Shown here one piece after another: positions 21,949 through 33,118 of a DNA stretch of 64,000 nucleotides. The notes under the pieces are model-generated. The model worked only from the letters and a program-made list of their open reading frames with translations. It ran no database searches and was not told the origin of the DNA. Both the position numbers and the translations under genes were made by a program. The DNA lies in contig CM119267.1 in assembly GCA_051294375.1 (NCBI GenBank), positions 2,457,315 through 2,521,314 on the forward strand, written 5' to 3'. Source of the stretch: Paraspadella gotoi. Lineage: Eukaryota; Chaetognatha. Position 1 is the first letter of the stretch. The number at the start of each line of letters is the position of its first letter.

Positions 21949-22084
21949 TTCTTTTGAGATGTTCTGTGATGAGTCGGTCGGCCTAATATATTTTGGTGTA
22001 AATCTTTTTAGAACACGTCAGAATATCAATATATCTGCCAAGTAGACTCTTCATGATATTGTTCGAAAGTCTACTCGGTATGAA

Positions 22085-22242
22085 ATGTGCCCACTACTAT
22101 AATTATCCCTTCATTAATAAATTAAGCTATTCTTGCCCCTGACTGATAATCTCATCATACTTACAAGATATGAGCTAGCAGGACCTCTGCAAGCTTTCAA
22201 TCAAGCTTCTCACAGTCTGCTTATTTCACTTTTATTCTAACT
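22085..22242. repeat. Dispersed repeat family B, copy
   Basis: AATAAATTAAGCTATTCTTG, CCCCTGACTGATAATC, TTACAAGATATGAGCTAGCA and CAAGCTTTCAATCAAGC in family B order, with a deletion of the TTTAAGGCC block. Confidence 0.65.
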
Positions 22243-22252
22243 TTAACATATT

Positions 22253-22960
22253 ATGAACTTAATTTATTTTAGTTTAGTCGATCGAATTAAAGAATAAAAA
22301 ATGACAACGGAATTTTAGGTAACGACAACAAAAATATAACAACAACCTGCATCAGAGAAGATAAGAACAACGACACGAAGAAGCTTAACCACGAGAAATC
22401 AAGTCATAGAAATTCATTTCGTTTCTTTTTCGGATTAAAGGGGACGAAATCTTATCATCGCTGCACGGACGACGATGCGTACGATGACGACGAAAACGAC
22501 GACGATGACGACGGAAAAACGCACCGACGCACGCATGACCGACGAAACCGACGACCAACGGATGGACGCAGAAAACGACGGACCTGACGATGATGCCCGA
22601 CGAAAACGGGGACGACGATGACGACAACCGATGACGACGAAAAACGACGACCGAATCGATTCGATACGACCCGGAAAACGACCCCGACCCGCATGACGAC
22701 GAAACGACGACGACGATGACGCCATCGAAAGGAATGATTACGCATTTACGAGCTTTGTGGTTTCGTTTTGGTTAAAAGGCTTTTTTTTTTTGGCCAGAAG
22801 CTTAATTTGGGAGTTCGAAAGCAATAAATAAAACATTTTAATAAAATAAATAAAAAAACACAGACGCCCAGCTGGGGCTCAAAAGTGTATTACATAATAG
22901 TTTTTTGTATTCCCGAATTTCAGCCTAATCTTGTTTCCTTTTTTTATTCCAAAAAATTGA
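22253..22960. repeat. Local duplication D, copy 1 (noisy)
   Basis: Matches 23477-24020: TATGAACTTAATTTATTT, AGTCGATCGAATTAAAGAAT, ACAACAAAAATATAACAACA, a GAC-rich core (22454-22735) and TACGCATTTACGAGC. Compared with copy 2 it has many extra single bases, e.g. GAGCTTTGTGGTTTCG for CAGCTTGTGTTTCG. Its GAC core is about twice as long and less pure. Confidence 0.8.
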
Positions 22961-23250
22961 TTTGCCCCCTTCAACCAAGACAACATAATTCATGCGATTT
23001 TTCCCATTTTGTTTCCCAACAAAATTTAGGGTCATAAGGCCCGGTAAATAGACAGTCAGGGAATTTTTCGGGAGTTAAAGAAGTGATGTGGCCAGGATAT
23101 TCATTCGCCTCCGAATGGAGAATTGTCAGCCAGCACATGAAGTTTTTCCTGTGTACCCAAAGAAACATAAAAGGGGGAAAATCTGTCTTAAACAAATGAG
23201 CAACAATATAAACAACATATTATATTCATTTTTACCCGTAGAATTGGGAT
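22961..23250. other. Unique-looking sequence
   Basis: No repeat match; open frames of about 70 codons on both strands lack motifs. Confidence 0.5.
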
Positions 23251-23340
23251 GCGGACCGACGAGACCGACGACCGGACCGAAAGGTGACTATTAATAGACG
23301 TCCTGCTGTCGGTTTAGTTACTCGCGGCGCGACTAAAACC
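23251..23340 (+). mobile_element. Family A, truncated copy
   Basis: GACCGACGACCGGACCGAAA, GGTGACTATTAATAG and TTACTCGCGGCGCGACTAAAAC: the GACCG repeat, TATA-like box and terminal half-hairpin of family A, in the orientation opposite to 21658. 23341-23447 continues unique; Ns follow at 23448-23472. Confidence 0.55.
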
Positions 23341-23476
23341 TTGTTGAGAAGCCTCTCATGTCTTTCGTCTTTTGTGTGAATGTCGTTCCTTTTCGCCGCA
23401 CGAGATGAGGCCCAACACATTCAGTCATATCCCTTATCTTCTCTCCTNNNNNNNNNNNNNNNNNNNNNNNNNTCAA

Positions 23477-24048
23477 TTATGAACTTAATTTATTTAGTAT
23501 TAGTCGATCGAATTAAAGAATAAAAAATGACAACGACTTTTTAGGTAACGACAACAAAAATATAACAACAACTCCTGCATCAGAGAAGATAAGAACAACG
23601 ACAAGGAAGAAGCTTAACCCACGAAGATCAAGTCATAGATAATTCATTCCGTTTTCTTTTTCGGATTAAAGGGGACGAAATCCTTTATCATCGCTGACGA
23701 CGACGACGACGACGACGATGATGACGACAAAACGACGACGACGATGATGACGACGAAAACGACGACGATGACGACGAAAACAACGACGACGATGACGACG
23801 AAAGCGACGACGATAACGACGAAAGATGATACGCATTTACAGCTTGTGTTTCGTTTGGTAAAGCTTTTTTTTTTGCCAGAAGAAATTGAGTTCGAACAGT
23901 AAATAAACATATAAATAAATAAATAAATACACAACGCCAGTGGCAAAAGTGATTAAAATATTCTTGTATTACCCGGGTTAAGTTAACTTTTTTCTTTTTT
24001 ATTCAAAAATTATTGCTTCACAANNNNNNNNNNNNNNNNNNNNNNNNN
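23477..24048. repeat. Local duplication D, copy 2 (clean)
   Basis: Same blocks as 22253-22960 with a pure (GAC)n-type core at 23694-23830 and a (AAAT)n patch near 23910. Bounded on both sides by 25-N gaps (23448-23472 and 24024-24048), so it is an isolated contig placed between gaps. Confidence 0.8.
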
Positions 24049-24054
24049 AACGGC

Positions 24055-24725
24055 TTAGGTAAGGGAAAGGAGGAAGTGAGGGAAAGAAAATGAAGAGGGA
24101 GAGGAAGGGCGATAGAGGAAGTAGGAAAAGGATAGAAGGCATAGAAGAGGGAGGAATGCGGCACGGAGAGAAGAAAAGGAAGGGAGAGGAAAAGAAGGAA
24201 GTGAGCGTGGAAGAAATAATGAAGGAAGGGGGGGAGAAAGGGTCGTGAGAGAAGAGGAAAAAGGTAGGATAACAGAGGAAGCTGCGCACGGAGTAAAGCA
24301 GGAAAGCTGGGTTAGTAAGGGCGGAGAGGAAAAAAGAAAAGGGAAAAAGAGGGCGGAGGAAAGTGGAAGAGGAAAAGGAAAAGAAGGAAAGGAGGAAGGC
24401 ATGAAGAAGATGAAAGAAGGGAGAAAGTAAGACAGCGGATTGTAAAGTAAGGAAAGGAAAGGTGGAAAGAGAAAAAGGAGAAAGATGGAAGTGGAGGGAG
24501 GAAGGAAGGAAAGGAGGAAATTGATGGAAAGGAATAAATAGGGCAAAATAATTAAATCGATGGAGGAAAACGAAATATTTTAATAAAGAAGAAAATACGA
24601 AAGAAGAAGAAGAAAGAAAGAATGAAGAAGAAAGAAGGGGACAGGAAAAGTAAAAAACACCAAGGATAGAAGAAAAAGAAAAGGAGAGAAAGGGAGGAAA
24701 GAAAGAACCTAAGGTTAATTAAAGA
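24055..24725. repeat. Long polypurine tract
   Basis: Nearly A/G-only for about 650 bases on the plus strand (GGAAAGGAGGAAG-type). Open frames are composition artefacts. Likely able to adopt triplex DNA. Confidence 0.85.
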
Positions 24726-24769
24726 TAAAACAGTTTGAGCCAAAACAATGTCGGATCTGGCCTACGATA

Positions 24770-24930
24770 ATTAAATTTAATTAATTAATTAATAGATTTA
24801 ACTTAATTAATAATTAATAGCATTAAATTAATTAATAATTACATTAATTAATTAACTTTAATTAATTAATCTAGAATTAATTAGATTAATCACATTAAAT
24901 TAATTTACATTATAGATTTAATTATTAATT
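24770..24930. repeat. (TTAAT)n / (AATT)n low-complexity tract
   Basis: TTAATTAATTAATAG-type repetition for about 150 bases, ending near TAGATTTAATTATTAA. Confidence 0.85.
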
Positions 24931-25375
24931 TATATTCAGCTGTCATCATCGATTGTCCTATAAAATTGTAGTCAGACAAGTTAATTAAATGTATTTTTTA
25001 CATTTTATCAAAAATTACAAACAAATTATCCTCGTATTATGCGAGACACAGGCGGGCAAAGCCCTCCTGTCTAGATTTTTGAGTGGCGGTTTAGCTTTAT
25101 CGATCTCGCACTTTTTTCAAATCATGGCTTCTGGAAAATGTGATAGTCATAGGAGTTGAATTTTCATTATGATGGCTGATCTAACATCAGTCCATAGAAT
25201 TCTTTAAATTCTCATGTTTTCATATCAATATTCGTATTTGTTATGTTTTATTTAAAAACAAAAACTTTTTAATTATTTGTCGCTCTCGCTCTCTCTCTTT
25301 TTCTTCCGTCACTGTTCTTCTGAGTGTCTGAAAACGAGGTTATTGCCGGCACTCGTGCAGCTCTCCGTCCAGCTT
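24931..25375. other. AT-rich single-copy-like sequence
   Basis: Unique-looking; a short CT run sits at 25280-25298. No gene. Confidence 0.55.
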
Positions 25376-25408
25376 CTTTCTCTCTCTCTCTCTCTCTCTC
25401 TCTCATCT
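25376..25408. repeat. (CT)n microsatellite
   Basis: About 25 bases of CT followed by TCATCTCTCTCTCG and a T run. Confidence 0.9.
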
Positions 25409-25474
25409 CTCTCTCGTTTTTTTTTTTACAAAAAATTTTTTAAAATAATGTGGGAGTTCAGCTAATGTAAAAAA

Positions 25475-25585
25475 CGATGCGCGTGAACAGGGCGCGAACC
25501 CGCGGTCCTTTGCGGGGTAGAGAAAGCTGCACGCTACGTGCGGGCGCCATATTAGTACGCTGATCCTTTAACGAGCTAAAGGGGC
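25475..25585 (-). mobile_element. tRNA-like sequence (SINE head or tRNA pseudogene)
   Basis: On the minus strand TTTAGCTCGTTAAAGG (25565-25580, A-box-like) is followed by GCGTACTAATATGGCGC, an anticodon-arm-like fold whose loop CTAATAT would show AAT (Ile). GGTTCGCGCCC (25490-25500) is a good B box. The A-to-B spacing is about 78 bases, too long for an intact tRNA, with a GCACGTAGCGTGC hairpin between. It could be a SINE head, a tRNA with an insert, or two tRNA halves fused. Confidence 0.4.
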
Positions 25586-25594
25586 TGTGGAGCT

Positions 25595-25900
25595 TCTCTC
25601 TCTCCTCTCTCTCTCTTTTAATTATATATTATATCGCCTCTTTCTCTTTTCTCTGTCAGCGTCTGTCACTCTATCTCTCCCTCTTTCCTCCCACTCTTCC
25701 TCTTTCCTTCCTTTCCTCTCCCTCTTCCGTCCGTCCTCCCTCACTTCTTCTTTCCTCCCTTCTTTCTTCTTCTTCCTCCTTCCTCCCTCACTTCCTCTTT
25801 CCTCTTTTTCCTTTTCCTCCCAAACCTTCCTCTTTTCCTCCCCCTCTTCAGTCCTTCCTCCCTCTCTTCCTCTTTCCTCTCTCTCTTCTTCATCTAGCGG
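25595..25900. repeat. Pyrimidine tract
   Basis: CTTCCTCCCT-type sequence with few purines. The frames are Ser/Leu/Phe-rich artefacts. Confidence 0.85.
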
Positions 25901-26285
25901 TCGCCTCGGTTGTCTAGTCACGATTTTGACATTTCCATGATGAGGAAGAAATGGAAGCGCGTGAGAGAGAGGGGAGGAGACTCGGGGTGTCGACCAAGCA
26001 GTAGCGTTGGAGTGGTTGGGGCTGGATGGGAGGTGCTGGGGTGGTCGTGAGTGGCAGCCAGGTGGTGGCGCAGTCAGGAGTGGCTGTGTGAAAAGTTTGA
26101 AACCGAGTTCACTGGAAGAGTGAAAACGACTCTTGATGACCGTGAGGAATCACCATCACTGGTGAGAAACACAAGAACTGACTCATTCTGAGTGAAACGT
26201 GAAACTGGACAGATTCGCGTGAAATGGCGTGAAGGGATGCGACGAACCAATGCGACGTTAGTTACAGTGAGTGAAGGATTTGAAG
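25901..26285. other. G-rich, TGG-repetitive sequence
   Basis: 25990-26090 is rich in GGTGGTTGGGG and GTGGC elements. 26090-26250 repeats GTGAAA and GTGAAACG elements. No gene. Confidence 0.5.
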
Positions 26286-26491
26286 AAATTTGAAATAAAA
26301 CAGAGAAATTAAAGGAAAAATAGATAAAAACAGAAAAAAGGATAGAAAGAAAATTAAAAAGAAAAAAGAAAAATGATGAAAAAAGGAAAAACTTAAAAAG
26401 AAAAAAAAATGAAAGAAAGATCTAGTAAAAGAAAGAAAGAAAGATCTAAAAAAATGAAAAACGGTAGAAGGAAAAAAAGAAATAGACAAAA

Positions 26492-26583
<92 letters not shown>

Positions 26584-26590
26584 AAAAAGG
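26286..26590. repeat. Purine tract with long (GAAA)n
   Basis: A-rich purines, then uninterrupted (AAAG)n at about 26490-26585. Both strands stay open and are translated as Lys/Glu or Phe/Leu repeats. Confidence 0.95.
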
Positions 26591-26920
26591 AAAGTTGAGG
26601 AACTCAAGAAGCAATACGAACAAAATTCCCATTTGCGCCGAAGGTGAACTTACCAAAGGAACTCGCGGCGGAGAAAAGGGTAAGTTGCCGTCACGGAACG
26701 AGAGAAAAATCGTAACTCACTCGTGGGCAGGAATGGAAAAAAAAATAAGGGAAAAAAAGAAAAGAAAAACTGGAAAAAATGTTAAGTAAGAGTAGTTGAA
26801 GGGAGGGAAAACAAGAAAACAAGAAGGAAACAAGAAGGAAACAAGAGAGATACAAGAATCGGCAATTTTTATATTGGATCAATAAATACAACTTTTTATA
26901 AAGTTTTATCCAAAATGAAG
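26591..26920. other. Purine-leaning sequence
   Basis: Contains (ACAAGAAGGAA)n-type units near 26811-26850. No gene. Confidence 0.5.
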
Positions 26921-27004
26921 AAGTAACTGACCAACCGATTGACCGACTAACCGACGGAAAAGTTACTTACCGAGTTACGCCGCGAGTACTCGCGACTGAA
27001 AAAA
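26921..27004 (+). mobile_element. Family A, terminal fragment
   Basis: GACCAACCGATTGACCGACT, AAAAGTTACTTA and GCCGCGAGTACTCGCGACTGAAAA. Here the terminus after the hairpin reads CTGA rather than CTAA. The right flank enters a gap (27050-27298). Confidence 0.6.
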
Positions 27005-27049
27005 TATAAAAGCTGAAAAAATGAGGAGAAATTGGACAAAGTGTGAGAG

Positions 27050-27769
27050 NNNNNNNNNNNNNNNNNNNNNNNNNNNNNNNNNNNNNNNNNNNNNNNNNNN
27101 NNNNNNNNNNNNNNNNNNNNNNNNNNNNNNNNNNNNNNNNNNNNNNNNNNNNNNNNNNNNNNNNNNNNNNNNNNNNNNNNNNNNNNNNNNNNNNNNNNNN
27201 NNNNNNNNNNNNNNNNNNNNNNNNNNNNNNNNNNNNNNNNNNNNNNNNNNNNNNNNNNNNNNNNNNNNNNNNNNNNNNNNNNNNNNNNNNNNNNNNNNCC
27301 GAAGACGCCGGCGCCTGAAAGAGAATCCAAGTTGGGTTGAGTAAGACTGGGGTGGGGTAAGGAAGGAAAAGGGAGAGGGTATGAGCGAGAGAGAGACAGA
27401 GAGATACAGAGAGAGAGTCTTAGTAAATGGGGGTCGCCCCGCTCTCGGGTTCTCGGGCCCCAAAGCGGGCCGCAACGGGCAACGAGCGTGAAGGGACTTC
27501 CGGTCTTGAGGTCAGAACGAGGCGCGTGACAATCCCTGGCTTCGAAGAGNNNNNNNNNNNNNNNNNNNNNNNNNNNNNNNNNNNNNNNNNNNNNNNNNNN
27601 NNNNNNNNNNNNNNNNNNNNNNNNNNNNNNNNNNNNNNNNNNNNNNNNNNNNNNNNNNNNNNNNNNNNNNNNNNNNNNNNNNNNNNNNNNNNNNNNNNNN
27701 NNNNNNNNNNNNNNNNNNNNNNNNNNNNNNNNNNNNNNNNNNNNNNNNNNNNNNNNNNNNNNNNNNNNN
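27050..27769. other. Two gaps around a GC-rich island
   Basis: Ns at 27050-27298 and 27550-27769. Between them are a GA tract (27382-27418) and GC-rich unique sequence (27428-27545) with GGGGTCGCCCCG and GGGCCGCAACGGGC. No gene can be followed into the gaps. Confidence 0.6.
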
Positions 27770-28029
27770 GAGAAAGAGAGAGAACTGGCTCAGAGCCTTT
27801 TGAAATCCATCTTATAACTAAGCTAAGGTCCTTAGAAGAAAACGAGTTGCTTCTCTTCCCTCTGTCAGTATCATTACTGTCACCTATTTAACCCTTTGTC
27901 ATCGCTTAATCTATCGGCGATCTCTCGTTAGCTGGACTCTTCTTTTCAATCACTACATATTCTCTTACTCACCAGCTGCCCCTTTTTCCCTTTTTTCCCT
28001 TTTTTCCCTTTTTTTAATTTTGGCGGAAG
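27770..28029. other. GA remnant and unique sequence
   Basis: A GAGAGA edge at the gap, then unique sequence, then a (TTTTTCCC)n patch at 27980-28012. Confidence 0.5.
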
Positions 28030-28205
28030 CTGAAAATAATGCCCGCTGGGGCATAGGATTGTAGTGCCCCCAAGGGATACTGCATGGGGTTACCCTTATT
28101 GGCTTAAAAAATCGTTCCCCATGCTGTGGCTACGCGAAGAGTAAGGGTTTCAGTCCCCTGGGAACCGCCACCGGGGGCCGCCCGGTGGGGAGCGCTGAGC
28201 TCCAC
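28030..28205. repeat. Second GC-palindromic cluster
   Basis: GCCCGCTGGGGC, GTGCCCCCAAGGG, TCCCCTGGGA and CCACCGGGGGCCGCCCGGTGG are imperfect GC inverted repeats, with the same GCCCC...GGGG style as 10695-10965. The palindromes here are less perfect. 28206-28744 after it is unique-looking, apart from (CCT)n at 28548-28571. Confidence 0.45.
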
Positions 28206-28744
28206 ACCAGGGAGGACCGGTGACACGGTTCTTCTGTGGACCACTGATAGCTCATATGAGTCCGCTCACCGAACAGCGACAACTGAAATCCTTAATCCAG
28301 TCAACGTGCGACAAAAAATTAAGAAAATATCATTTGTTGTATTTGAAATAATGACGGTCACTGTATGTATATTTAAGCGAATTTCTAGGCGTCCAACTCA
28401 CATTTAACCTTAACCTTTTTTAAAAAAAATCCTCACCCACATTTTAAACTTCCCACCGCTCTGCGCTGATTCTCTAATTTTTCCTTCCCGCGTATTTTTG
28501 TGGGAATCTATGGTCGATCGTTTAGTCTGACCTACTTGTTACGTCCTCTCCTCCTCCTCCTCCTCCTCCTCATTCCGCCGCACCGAACCAACCCGCTATT
28601 ACTACAACCCTCAACTATACACTTTCACGTGGACTTATTTATTTGTCAGCATCAGCTTCGTTGTTATCAGGTGGAGTTTGCATCTCTTTTTTCCCTTGGG
28701 AAGAAAAAAAAGATAAGATTCCCTCGGTCGAATTGCGAATTCTG

Positions 28745-29012
28745 ACACCGGTTAAAGTAATGGAATAATGTTAAACAATTTTTTTTATTTAATACCAAAG
28801 TTATGATTAAAATTATTTTCGATTCGAACCCGTTAAATAATGGAAATAATGTCCAAACCCATTTATCTTTTTTATTTTAAAATACCCAAAAGTCGTGAAT
28901 TAAAAATTTTTGTTCGCATTCCGAACCCGTTAAAATAATGGAATAATGTCAAACAATTTTTTTTTGTTATTTTTACATACAAGTCGTCGAACATCTAAAA
29001 TTAATTTTTCGT
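28745..29012. repeat. Three tandem ~90-bp AT-rich units
   Basis: The block CGTTAAAATAATGGAATAAT, then GTC(A)AA and a T run, recurs at about 28748, 28833 and 28927. Each unit also has CAAGTCGT and a TTTTTCG-like end. Tandem and diverged. Confidence 0.75.
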
Positions 29013-29561
29013 CCGTATTCGCATAAATGCTCTAAAATGCTTATTAAATGTTTTTTCCCGTCAATTTTGTCATACTTTTTTTTACATCACTACAATTTTG
29101 AAGAGTATTTTTTTATTCTTGATATGCGTGTCATACTACTGCTTATGTCACTTTGAAACTTGTCAGTCAATTGCGTCATCTTTGTGTCATTTTACGATGA
29201 TAATAAAAAGGTATCCACGTTTTTATGGATGGACGGACGGACGGGAGGAAGGACGAAAATAAAAAGAACGAACTGACAGATGGATTCGGTGACTCGTAGA
29301 AAATATAACAACAACTAAGACAATAAGAACAACAACTTAATTGCAACTAAAANNNNNNNNNNNNNNNNNNNNNNNNNNNNNNNNNNNNNNNNNNNNNNNN
29401 NNNNNNNNNNNNNNNNNNNNNNNNNNNNNNNNNNNNNNNNNNNNNNNNNNNNNNNNNNNNNNNNNNNNNNNNNNNNNNNNNNNNNNNNNNNNNNNNNNNN
29501 NNNNNNNNNNNNNNNNNNNNNNNNNNNNNNNNNNNNNNNNNNNNNNNNNNNNNNNNNNNNN
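29013..29561. other. AT-rich sequence and gap
   Basis: Unique-looking with a GGACGGACGGACGGGAGGAAGGACG patch at 29231-29257. Ns at 29353-29561. Confidence 0.55.
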
Positions 29562-29722
29562 GCGGCGGCAGCAGCGGTAGTAGTAGCACCATCAGCAGCA
29601 GCAGCAGTCGTCCTACCGTCAATCGACGTCTTGTCCCGAAGAAGGCAACATTTCTTTTCTCGAGGAGGAGGAGGAGGAAAGGGGGAGGAGGAGGAAGAGG
29701 AAGAGGAGGAGGAAGAGGCAAA
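29562..29722. repeat. GCA/GTA and GGA triplet tracts
   Basis: (GCA)n/(AGC)n from the gap to about 29608, then unique sequence, then (GGA)n at 29661-29722. Confidence 0.8.
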
Positions 29723-29816
29723 AAGACTTCATTCATCATTGGTGACTCGAACGGTCGACCTTTCTATCGCCCTTTTGTCTGACCCTTGGTTTCAAGGGTC
29801 AACCGGCAGAGACGAC

Positions 29817-29817
<1 letters not shown>

Positions 29818-29862
<45 letters not shown>
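29818..29862. repeat. (CT)n microsatellite
   Basis: Uninterrupted CT of about 43 bases. Confidence 0.95.
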
Positions 29863-29927
29863 CTCACTGTTTTTCAACTTTTAATTTTTTACTCATTTAA
29901 TTTCTTATTTACTCCATGTTTCATTGT

Positions 29928-29931
29928 CTAT

Positions 29932-29966
<35 letters not shown>

Positions 29967-30222
29967 NNNNNNNNNNNNNNNNNNNNNNNNNNNNNNNNNN
30001 NNNNNNNNNNNNNNNNNNNNNNNNNNNNNNNNNNNNNNNNNNNNNNNNNNNNNNNNNNNNNNNNNNNNNNNNNNNNNNNNNNNNNNNNNNNNNNNNNNNN
30101 NNNNNNNNNNNNNNNNNNNNNNNNNNNNNNNNNNNNNNNNNNNNNNNNNNNNNNNNNNNNNNNNNNNNNNNNNNNNNNNNNNNNNNNNNNNNNNNNNNNN
30201 NNNNNNNNNNNNNNNNNNNNNN
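29928..30222. repeat. (TTTA)n running into a gap
   Basis: (TTTA)n from about 29930 to 29966, then Ns to 30222. A pyrimidine-rich, TCTG-containing stretch follows to about 30440. Confidence 0.9.
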
Positions 30223-30572
30223 GTGCTTCTCTTTAAATCCGTAAATCTGTCTGTCTTTCCGTTTCCATCTCATTATATCTTTGTCTATCTTTGTCCGTCT
30301 GTCTGTGTTTTCCTTTTTTTCTTTCTTCCACCATCTTTCTCTCCTCAGAGTCAACATCTCATCCACGTTTTTCTCCCATTTGAATTCTCTTCTCACTTTT
30401 TCTCCTTTTCTTCATTTTTCCGCTTTTCTTGTTTCCTCCTTTCTTTTTGCATGAAAGTCGCATTAGGGTGCGGCCCAATTTTTGGCATTATTTTCCCAGA
30501 ACGTCCCATTTCGTCTTATATTAAAAAATAAGGTTGGAGCTTAAGTTAATTAAAAGATTATGTTAGTAATTA

Positions 30573-30745
30573 AGGTTAGGGATTTGGTGAGTGATTACGG
30601 TTAGGGATTTGGGTTACGGACTTGATTTTAGGATAAAAGGTAAGAATTAAAAGGTTAGGGATTAGGATTTAGGGATAAGTTTTAGGATTTGGTTAGGGAT
30701 TAGGGTTAGGGATAAAGGTTAGGAAATAGTTTTTAGGTTAAATAT
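30573..30745. repeat. Degenerate TTAGGG-like minisatellite
   Basis: GGTTAGGGATT is repeated with variants (GGATTTAGGGATAAG, GGTTAGGGATTAGGG) across about 170 bases. It resembles a decayed interstitial telomere repeat, but spacing and insertions vary and no clean (TTAGGG)n run exists. Confidence 0.55.
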
Positions 30746-31755
30746 TAGGAATAAAAAAAAATTATGAAAAAATCGAACAGAAATTGGGCACACTTGGAAA
30801 AGAAAGCCCAATTTTTTGTAAAAATTATCATTTCTGAGATTATTCTAAGATAAAGATTCCGTTGATATACACCCTCTAGATCGGATTTGGCTCACGGGGT
30901 ATTCCTGCGTTATCATATGGGGGAATCTTAAGTAGGGGGAATTCGACCATAAATATAGATATATAAATATAAATACATATAGTTTTAACTATCTTAGCTA
31001 CGTACTAAAAGATGGACAAAAACATGATATTCTATCGTCAAGATTGGGCGCGGCCACTGGTTCCGCCCTTTTCTCCTCCGGTTTTCCTTATTGCTCCCAT
31101 TTGTGTTGTTTTTTTTGTTTCTATTTTTTTACAAAATTTGTTTTCTTTGTTTTGCTTATGATTCTGTTTTCATGTGTGAGGAATAATTTATTTATGAGAA
31201 GCGATGATTTTTTTTCGGAAAACCAAAGTTAAGATTACATTTAAAACTTACATTGTGTTTTGAATAAAAATTATCTATTACAGTACAAGATGTACGGTTT
31301 ATATTCATGGGAAGTTACAAGCAATTATTTTTTTCGTAAATGAAATATTTTGTATCAAAAAGAATTGAAAAACAATTAACAATTCAGAATCAGAGTATTA
31401 ATAAAAATTCATTTGCACGTCAAATCTCATTCTCCTTCTCTGACTCTGTTGCTTTTCTGTCCTGATTCCCTGCACTAATTTCTCTCCCCAATTTCTCGAA
31501 AATGAATCTCAGCTTCAAATTTATGTCGATTACAATTGATACATTTAAAACCGTAGTAATGCCAGCTCGATGCCCCCGAGATTGTGGACCCACCCACTCA
31601 CCCTAAATACACTGCTTTTACTCTTCAGCAAATCCTGGAGACGTCAGAAGGATGGAATATGCTGAAGCCTGAAAGACTCTTAGTGGGTTGAAAGCTTAAA
31701 ACGATTCTCTTTTTCAAACATTTCCAGAAGAAACGAGTCCTGGGCTTAGAATCTA
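30746..31755. other. AT-rich single-copy-like sequence
   Basis: No microsatellite or recognisable gene. The 62-codon open frame at 31044-31232 is Phe-rich and has no motif. Confidence 0.55.
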
Positions 31756-31759
31756 ATTC

Positions 31760-31862
31760 ACGGCCATTCTCACGCTTCCAGTCGAGTTGGTAACCGGCTT
31801 GGATTCAACGCTGTACCAATTTGTCATGAGCTGATAACTTTACTGAACGGGACAAAACCGAA
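31760..31862 (-). mobile_element. tRNA-derived SINE-like element
   Basis: On the minus strand: GTCCCGTTCAGTAAAGTTAT, then CAGCTCATGACAAATTGGTAC, then CGTTGAATCC (31801-31810, B-box-like). Same layout as 15270 and 42040. Confidence 0.5.
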
Positions 31863-31918
31863 GGTTCCTTTGGGTCCCTTTTTGTCATTTCCCTCTCACA
31901 TTGATCTCAACCTCCGTC

Positions 31919-31975
31919 AACACCGCCGCCGCCGCCGCCGCCACCACCGCCGCCGCCGCCGCCACCGCCGCCTAG
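31919..31975. repeat. (CCG)n/(CCA) triplet repeat
   Basis: Pure CCG with ACC interruptions, about 55 bases. 31976-32395 after it is unique apart from a short GA run at 32175. Confidence 0.9.
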
Positions 31976-32567
31976 ATCTTTCTCCGCCTTCTCTATCTTC
32001 TCGCCCACAATCAGAAGGCGTCCTTTTTAAGCTTTCTCCTAAAACGGGCTTTTTGTTCGCCTCGTGTCCCTCTAACGGGGAATAGGGGGAACTAATCAGG
32101 GTTTGTTGCCTCCTGCTTTTTTTTCATGAAAGACAAAATGAGTTTGTTATCTCCCCTTTTTATTCCTTCATCGGAGAGAGAGAGAGAGTGAGCCAAGATA
32201 AAGAGGAAAGGGGTCGACCTGTGATGTGAAGAGAAGTGGGTGACAATCACTCTGGAAGGTGACAAATGGGTCAGAGATGGCGTTTTTGTCAAAACGAAGG
32301 CCTTCAGTCACAATTTGGTGAAACATGTCGCATTAGATTTTTGGTTGGTTTCGTTTCGGTGGATCTCTCTCTCTCTTCTGTCTCTATTCTAACAAGATTA
32401 GGAAAATACGAAAGAAATCAATTTTAAAAAAAAGGGAAAAAAAGAAATAAAGAAAGAAATGAAAGACAGAAAGACAGATAGAAAGAGACAATTCCTTCAA
32501 TTGATCGGCGACAAAAGATGAAGGAAAATCCGGGAAAATCTTCACGGAAAACGTGAGACGTTTTAGA

Positions 32568-32960
32568 CGACGACGAGGATCAAGATGACGACGATGATGA
32601 CGACGATGACGACGACGACGATGATGACGATGACTATAATGAATAGTGACGATGATGACGAAGATAAAGACAACAACAACGATGATGACGATGACGATGA
32701 TAACGACGACAACGATGATGACGACGATAATGACGATGATGACCAAGATAAAGACAACAATGATGATGATGGTGACAATGATAATGAGGACAAGTATATG
32801 ANNNNNNNNNNTGACGAGGATAATGACAACAACGGCGATGATGACAATGATGTTGGCAAGATGATAATAAGGACAAAGATGATGACGATGATGCGGACTA
32901 AGACAATGATGACTAGGACGATGTTGGTGACGACGACGACGACGACGACGACGATGGGAC
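32568..32960. repeat. GAC/GAT triplet tract
   Basis: About 390 bases of GATGACGAC-type triplets with a 10-N gap at 32802-32811. Long open frames on both strands (Asp/Asn- or Ile/Val-rich) are repeat translations. Confidence 0.9.
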
Positions 32961-33024
32961 TTAAGAATTCCCATGATCTTCGCCTTTTCAACATCAACGA
33001 CATATTCATAAGCAAGAGCCAAGA

Positions 33025-33056
33025 ATCTCTCTCTCTCTCTCTCTCTCTCGTCTCTA

Positions 33057-33087
<31 letters not shown>

Positions 33088-33118
33088 CGTCTCTCTTCTC
33101 TCTCTCTCTCTTTTTTTT
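33025..33118. repeat. (CT)n tracts
   Basis: Three CT runs separated by CGTCT and CTTCT. Confidence 0.92.
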
